From SSF53 sp036170535 (GTDB lineage Bacteria; Spirochaetota; Leptospiria; Leptospirales; Leptonemataceae): 64,000 bases of DNA. The notes under the pieces are model-generated. The model had not been told where the DNA came from. It ran no database searches and saw only the letters and a list, made by a program, of their open reading frames with translations. The position numbers and the translations under genes were made by a program. The DNA lies in contig JAVHPJ010000224.1 of assembly GCA_036170535.1 (NCBI GenBank), positions 1-64,000 on the forward strand, written 5' to 3'. Below are positions 60,179 through 64,000 of this stretch, piece by piece (within the stretch, counting starts at the first letter, position 1; each line of letters opens with the position of its first letter).

Positions 60179-60586
60179 TCAAAGCGGCGCCAGCCGCTCG
60201 ATCGACTCAAGCCTGCGATAATAACAGCCCGGCCGCGTTTTGCCGTCCGCGTTTCGCGTGTGGCACACGCCGCCTGCGCGCGGCCGCACCAGAAAGACCA
60301 GCGAGTTCTGTTCGCAGTTCACGCGCGCTTCAATAAGATCGAGATAATCGCCGGACGTGGCGCCTTTGATCCACAGTTCGCGGCGCGAGGTGCTGTAAAA
60401 CACGGCTCGATTTTCCGTCAGCGACTGAGCGAGCGCGGCGCGGTTCACGTAGGCGAGTATTAATACTTCTTTAGTATCTACGTGTTGCACGACGACCGGC
60501 GCCACGGGCTCGCCGGCAGCGGCTATGGCGCCGAGCTTATCGAAGTCCAGGCGGAATTCGCGGCCTTCTTCGATTTCTGGATTCAT
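60179..60586 (-). CDS. hisI: Phosphoribosyl-AMP cyclohydrolase
   Basis: A 135-residue HisI without a HisE domain. It opens the adenine ring in the third step of histidine synthesis. VQHVDTKEVLILAYVNRAAL, FYSTSRRELWIKGATSGDYL and the zinc cysteines in ARVNCEQN and GGVCHTRNADGKTRPGCYY are all present. It lies alone between hemB and aroA, far from hisHA; no hisE is seen in the window. Confidence 0.94.
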   Translation of the reverse strand: MNPEIEEGREFRLDFDKLGAIAAAGEPVAPVVVQHVDTKEVLILAYVNRAALAQSLTENRAVFYSTSRRELWIKGATSGDYLDLIEARVNCEQNSLVFLVRPRAGGVCHTRNADGKTRPGCYYRRLESIERLAPL

Positions 60587-60716
60587 GGGTTCAGGCTTCC
60601 GTTCGCAGCGGACCGGTCAATCGAAGCGCATGCCGGCCAAACGGCCGCGCCGATTTTTTCTTTCGCGACCCGGCGCTCCGGCGGAGCCTGCCGCAGTGCA
60701 GACCCGCGCCCCGCAA

Positions 60717-62009
60717 ATGGACGAGTTAAAACTTACGCGCTTCTCCGGCCTGCGCGGCGCGGTGCGCCTGCCGGGTTCCAAGTCGATCGCCAACCGCGCG
60801 CTCCTGCTTTCAGCGCTGGCCCGCGGATCCACCCGCGTGTGGAATCTGCCGGAAGCTGAGGACATTGCGGCCCTGCGCGCAGCCCTGCCGCTGCTCGGCG
60901 TCGCGCTTGAGCCCGGTCAGGCGGAGGGGCGGGACTTTCTTTTCGTGCACGGTTGCGGCGGTCCTTTTCCGGCGCGCGCCGCGCAGTTAAATCTGGAGAA
61001 CGCCGGCACCGCTCTGCGGCCGCTCGTGGCCGCGCTCGCCGCGTCGCATGGCGACTATGTAATCGACGGCAATGAACAAATGCGTCGGCGACCGATACGC
61101 GATCTGACGGACGGACTGCGTCGTCTGGGCGTCGATGTTTCGCCGGCCGAAAGCGGCTGCCCGCCGGTGCGCCTGCATGCGCGCGGTCTGGCGGGCGGCG
61201 AAACGGAGCTTTCCGGCAAGGTTTCCAGTCAGTTTGTATCCGCGCTGCTTTTAGCCGCGCCGCTTTCCCGTGCGCCGATTCGCCTGCGTTTGCCGGAAGA
61301 ACCGGTGAGCAAGCCCTACATCGATTTGACGATCGCCATGATGGCGGAGTTCGGCGTGCGCGTGCAGATGGACGGCTATCGTTCGTATTACGTAGCAGCC
61401 CCGCAGGCCTACGTCAGTCCCGGCGAATACGCGGTCGAAGGCGACGCCACCGCCGCCACGTATTTTCTGGGCGCAGGCGCACTGCCGGGATCGGGCCCCG
61501 TGCGCGTGTTGGGTTTGGGCGCTGCGTCGCGCCAGGGCGATCTGGGCTTTATCCAGATTTTGCGGCGTCTGGGCGCGACAGTGACCGCGGGCGACGACTG
61601 GATCGAAGCGCGCGGCCCGGCCGCCGGGACGCGGCTGAATTCCATCGATGTTGATATGAACGACATGCCGGACGCGGCCATGACCCTCGCCGTGCTTGCG
61701 CTTTTTGCAGAGGGAACCACGCGCATTCGTAACATTGCCAATCTGCGTGTTAAGGAAAGCGAGCGCATTCGCGGGCTGCGACTGGAGCTGGAAAAACTGG
61801 GCGCGCGCGTGGAAGAGGGCGCGGACTATCTTTATATCGACGCGCCGGAAACCCTGCGTCCGGCCGCCATTGAAACCTATCGTGATCACCGCATGGCGAT
61901 GGCGTTTGCGCTGGCGGCGTACGGCACGGATTTGAGCATACTGGATCCGGCCTGCGTCGGCAAAACCTATGTGCGCTTCTTTGACGACTTCCTGCCGCTC
62001 CGGCAATAG
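60717..62009 (+). CDS. aroA: 3-phosphoshikimate 1-carboxyvinyltransferase (EPSP synthase)
   Basis: A 430-residue enzyme of the shikimate pathway that transfers enolpyruvyl from PEP to shikimate 3-phosphate. LPGSKSIANRALLLSALA with the PEP-binding Lys, ENAGTALRPL (the variant of LGNAGTAxRPL), YTSD-equivalent ISVD/VDMNDMPDAAMTLAV, RVKESERI and YRDHRMAMAFA are visible. The start is ATG 60717 (MDELKLTRFSG), chosen by family alignment; a longer open frame upstream is not AroA-like. It is eight bases before the fapA ATG, so the two may be co-transcribed. Confidence 0.94.
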   Translation: MDELKLTRFSGLRGAVRLPGSKSIANRALLLSALARGSTRVWNLPEAEDIAALRAALPLLGVALEPGQAEGRDFLFVHGCGGPFPARAAQLNLENAGTALRPLVAALAASHGDYVIDGNEQMRRRPIRDLTDGLRRLGVDVSPAESGCPPVRLHARGLAGGETELSGKVSSQFVSALLLAAPLSRAPIRLRLPEEPVSKPYIDLTIAMMAEFGVRVQMDGYRSYYVAAPQAYVSPGEYAVEGDATAATYFLGAGALPGSGPVRVLGLGAASRQGDLGFIQILRRLGATVTAGDDWIEARGPAAGTRLNSIDVDMNDMPDAAMTLAVLALFAEGTTRIRNIANLRVKESERIRGLRLELEKLGARVEEGADYLYIDAPETLRPAAIETYRDHRMAMAFALAAYGTDLSILDPACVGKTYVRFFDDFLPLRQ

Positions 62010-62017
62010 ACCGCGCC

Positions 62018-63799
62018 ATGCAATCCGCCGGTGAATTTTTACGCGACCTGGAAGACGGCGAGTCCGGCCACTTTCTGGTGGAGCGGCGCGAGGATCGGGC
62101 GTGGCTGTGCGTCTTTCCGCCCGGCCGTCGCGGGCGTCCCGTACGTTTCGCCGATGTGATCGCTCGCCTGGAATTGTTTCAACTGCCGACGTACGATCGA
62201 CTCGCGATCGAAGAAATTGTGGAACGGGCCGACGGCGAATTCCACGACGTGGGCGCGTGGCCGGCGCCGCCGGCGGTTGACGCCGAGATCCGGGTTACGG
62301 TCAGCGACGACGAGATGCTGGCCAGCGTAGAGATTCTGCCGCCGCGTTTTGGCGGCCGAGAAGCGAATGCCGAGCGAGTGCGCGCCGCATTGCTCGCGGC
62401 GGGAGTAACGCACGGCGTGGACGAGGATCAGCTCGCGCGAATCGCCGCCGGCGCCACGCCCGCAATCGACGAAAGCGCCGCCGACGCGGGAGCGCCGTCC
62501 GACGCGGGAGCGCCGTCCGACGCGGGAGCGCCGTCCGACGAGGCGCCCGACCGACCGCGCCGCCGCGCGCTGTTCAGCATTGCGCGCGGAACGCATCCCG
62601 GTCCCGGCCGACCGGCGCGCATTGCGCATAAATTTGATCCCCATCCGCGCGCCGTTCCGGCGCCGGCGCAATCCGAATCGAGCCGCGTCGATTTTCGCAA
62701 GTTAAATGTAATTCAGACCTGCCAGGCGGGCGACTTGCTTGCGGAACTGGCCAGCGGCGTTCCGGGAACGCCCGGCTATACGGTCCGCGGCCGCGAACTG
62801 CCGGCGCGTGAGAGCGGGGAACCGGAATTGTTGGCGGGCGCCAACACGGAACTCTCCAACGACGGACGCCGCCTCTACGCAAAAATTGCGGGTCACGTGC
62901 GCTTTCAAAATGTCACGTCGGATCAGCGAGCGCGCATATCGGTGGAGGAAGTGCTCGAGGTCGATCGCGTCGACTACTCGATTGGTCATATCGATTTTCC
63001 CGGCACCGTGCGCATCAAAAGCGAGGTGCTCGACGGCTTTGAAGTGCGTGCAGCCGGCGACATCCTGATAGAAGAGACTGTTGGCGCAGTGCGACTCTTC
63101 GCGCAGGGCGACATTGTGCTTTCGGGCGGCGCGGTGCTGCGCGGCGAGGGACAGATCGAGGCGCAGGGCGACGTGTATGCGCGTTTTTTCCAGGATGCGC
63201 ATGTGCTCGCCCAGGGATCCATATTTGTCGAGGAGGCGGCTTTTAATTCTCAGCTAACCGCCGGCGGCGACGTGGTGATTACCGCGGGGCGCGGCGAGTT
63301 AATCGGCGGCGCGACGCTCGCCGGCCGGAGCGTGCACGCGAACAAGCTGGGTTCGCGCATTGAGCCGTTGACCCAGATCACCGTCGGCATTACTCCGGAG
63401 GCCATGCTGCGCATGCAGGCCTTAAATCGCGAATACGATGAGAAACAGCAGGTCCTGCGGCGCGCGGAAAACCACCTGCTGCAGATCGACGAGGCGCGCA
63501 AGCGCGGTCGCAAGCCGGAGCCCGGCGAGGAGGAAACTCGGGCCAAGTTGGGATTGATCGTCGAACGGTACCGCAAAACCCTGCGCAATCTGGATGAGCA
63601 GCGGAAGCGCCTGCACAACGCCGCAGATCCTCCGCCGGACGCGGTAATCATCGCGGAAGAAGAACTGTTTCCCAATGTGGAAGCGTCTTTTGGCGCAAGC
63701 GTGCGCAAATATCGCGTCGAAGGCCGATCCATCAGCGGGCGCAGCCGCTTCCTCCTGGAAGACGGCCGCATACGTCTGCTGCGTCAGTTTGAGTTGTGA
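62018..63799 (+). CDS. fapA: FapA-type (DUF342) protein
   Basis: A 593-residue flagellar assembly protein A/DUF342 family member. A divergent N-terminal region (1-215) includes a disordered linker with three DAGAPS repeats. The DUF342 beta-helix core covers about 225-455 (GDLLAELASGVPGTPGYTVRG, AKIAGHVRF, VDYSIGHIDFPGTVRI, GDIVLSGGAVLRGEGQIEAQGDV in pieces), followed by a coiled coil (about 470-535) and a C-terminal beta domain. In other bacteria FapA links to chemotaxis or flagellar placement and polymer production. It is followed by the repeat after 7 bp. Confidence 0.85.
   Translation: MQSAGEFLRDLEDGESGHFLVERREDRAWLCVFPPGRRGRPVRFADVIARLELFQLPTYDRLAIEEIVERADGEFHDVGAWPAPPAVDAEIRVTVSDDEMLASVEILPPRFGGREANAERVRAALLAAGVTHGVDEDQLARIAAGATPAIDESAADAGAPSDAGAPSDAGAPSDEAPDRPRRRALFSIARGTHPGPGRPARIAHKFDPHPRAVPAPAQSESSRVDFRKLNVIQTCQAGDLLAELASGVPGTPGYTVRGRELPARESGEPELLAGANTELSNDGRRLYAKIAGHVRFQNVTSDQRARISVEEVLEVDRVDYSIGHIDFPGTVRIKSEVLDGFEVRAAGDILIEETVGAVRLFAQGDIVLSGGAVLRGEGQIEAQGDVYARFFQDAHVLAQGSIFVEEAAFNSQLTAGGDVVITAGRGELIGGATLAGRSVHANKLGSRIEPLTQITVGITPEAMLRMQALNREYDEKQQVLRRAENHLLQIDEARKRGRKPEPGEEETRAKLGLIVERYRKTLRNLDEQRKRLHNAADPPPDAVIIAEEELFPNVEASFGASVRKYRVEGRSISGRSRFLLEDGRIRLLRQFEL
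62483..62536 (+). repeat. 18-bp perfect tandem repeat in fapA
   Basis: Three identical head-to-tail copies of GACGCGGGAGCGCCGTCC (62483-62500, 62501-62518, 62519-62536), each encoding DAGAPS in the linker of FapA. The identity of all bases, including wobble positions, suggests recent expansion and a length-variable locus. Confidence 0.95.
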
Positions 63800-63806
63800 G
63801 GCTTGC

Positions 63807-63977
63807 GCTGGCCCGGATTATTCATGAACCGCCCGCCATGCTGCGGCGCCGCGCGCCGCCGCAGCACACAGCGTTTCCTGAACAAAGCCGGGACGCGTTC
63901 CAGAAAATGAGCAAAAACCGCCCGATCATGCGGTTTTTCTCGAACAGCTATCAATCTCATGAATAGTCCGGGCTAGC
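63807..63977 (+). repeat. 171-bp dispersed repeat, copy 3 (forward orientation)
   Basis: Full-length copy, also exactly 171 bp, aligned without gaps to the reverse complement of 227-397. Terminal inverted repeats are at 63807-63827 and 63957-63977. It carries the same inner GC hairpin (CTGCGGCG...CGCCGCAG, near 63840-63863) and terminator. It begins 7 bp after the fapA stop. Confidence 0.92.
63913..63938. terminator. Bidirectional intrinsic terminator inside repeat copy 3
   Basis: Stem AAAAACCGC (63913-63921) / GCGGTTTTT (63930-63938) with an 8-nt loop. It is slightly shorter than in copy 1 because three loop-proximal bases differ. It would end fapA transcription and any transcript arriving from the right. 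Confidence 0.8.
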
Positions 63978-64000
63978 GTTCCTCGCTCCTGTTTACGTCA

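Noticed and set aside
62483..62536. CRISPR-like array
   Set aside because: The units are directly adjacent with no spacers and are in frame within a coding region.
63973..64000. Possible end of a minus-strand gene whose TAG (63973-63975) lies in repeat copy 3
   Set aside because: Consistent with the pattern at copy 1, but only eight codons are visible before the window ends, too few to call a gene.

Overview
This is a GC-rich, densely coded bacterial chromosome segment. The organism is probably a spirochaete of the Leptospirales type; this is inferred from gene content and not proven. Supporting signs are a FapA/DUF342 protein, a very large kinase-like/AAA/GAF/SpoIIE regulator, extra GHKL ATPase and cyclase-like regulators, many lipoproteins with relaxed lipoboxes, lamin-tail-domain surface proteins, and tRNA-Ile and tRNA-Ala genes standing apart from any rRNA. 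There is no rRNA, prophage, integrase, transposase or CRISPR array.

Layout. 1-4.9 kb: the end of hisB, then a 3-kb block (plsC-like acyltransferase, MocR regulator, PNPOx-like flavoprotein) bracketed by copies of a dispersed repeat, then hisH-hisA. 4.9-11.8 kb: a mostly minus-strand run of envelope and housekeeping genes (DUF4349 lipoprotein, GT-C-like membrane protein, DUF2071, YwaF-type membrane protein, M20 peptidase lipoprotein, ABHD18-like hydrolase). 12-13.4 kb: a coupled rhodanese/deoxyribosyltransferase/MORN operon. 13.8-22.8 kb: a four-gene surface cluster of lamin-tail and phospholipase-D-like proteins around a predicted outer-membrane barrel. 22.9-28.5 kb: HAD and Lcl lipoproteins, an RNase Z-like hydrolase with an apparent ATT start, and an M16 peptidase pair. 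28.6-36.9 kb: tRNA-Ile, a 1318-residue coiled-coil ATPase, an SDR, tRNA-Ala, two cyclase-fold regulators and a degenerate amidohydrolase. 37-50.9 kb: a secreted protein of unknown function, oligopeptidase A, the 1752-residue signalling protein, a HI0933-type flavoprotein, a BASS transporter, a GHKL ATPase and acetoacetyl-CoA synthetase. 51-58 kb: a translationally coupled Mrp Na+/H+ antiporter operon ending in SbtA. 58-64 kb: htpX, hemB, hisI, aroA, fapA and a second full copy of the repeat.

How the parts fit. The Mrp antiporter would expel Na+ and maintain the gradient used by the coupled SbtA bicarbonate importer and perhaps by the BASS protein. The GAF/coiled-coil/ATPase protein, the GHKL protein and the SpoIIE phosphatase resemble components of partner-switching signalling, although no STAS antagonist lies here. 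Histidine genes are dispersed: hisB and hisHA are split by the repeat-bounded block, and hisI is about 55 kb away.

The least ordinary signals are (i) an ungapped 171-bp repeat, about 86% identical between its two full copies, which carries a bidirectional terminator and whose ends coincide with the stop codons of neighbouring genes; (ii) the lamin-tail/PLD surface operon, which pairs a catalytically intact PLD with a degenerate one; (iii) a histone-H1-like-tailed coiled-coil ATPase; and (iv) a cyclase-fold pair in which one member has a receiver domain with Glu in place of the phospho-accepting Asp.
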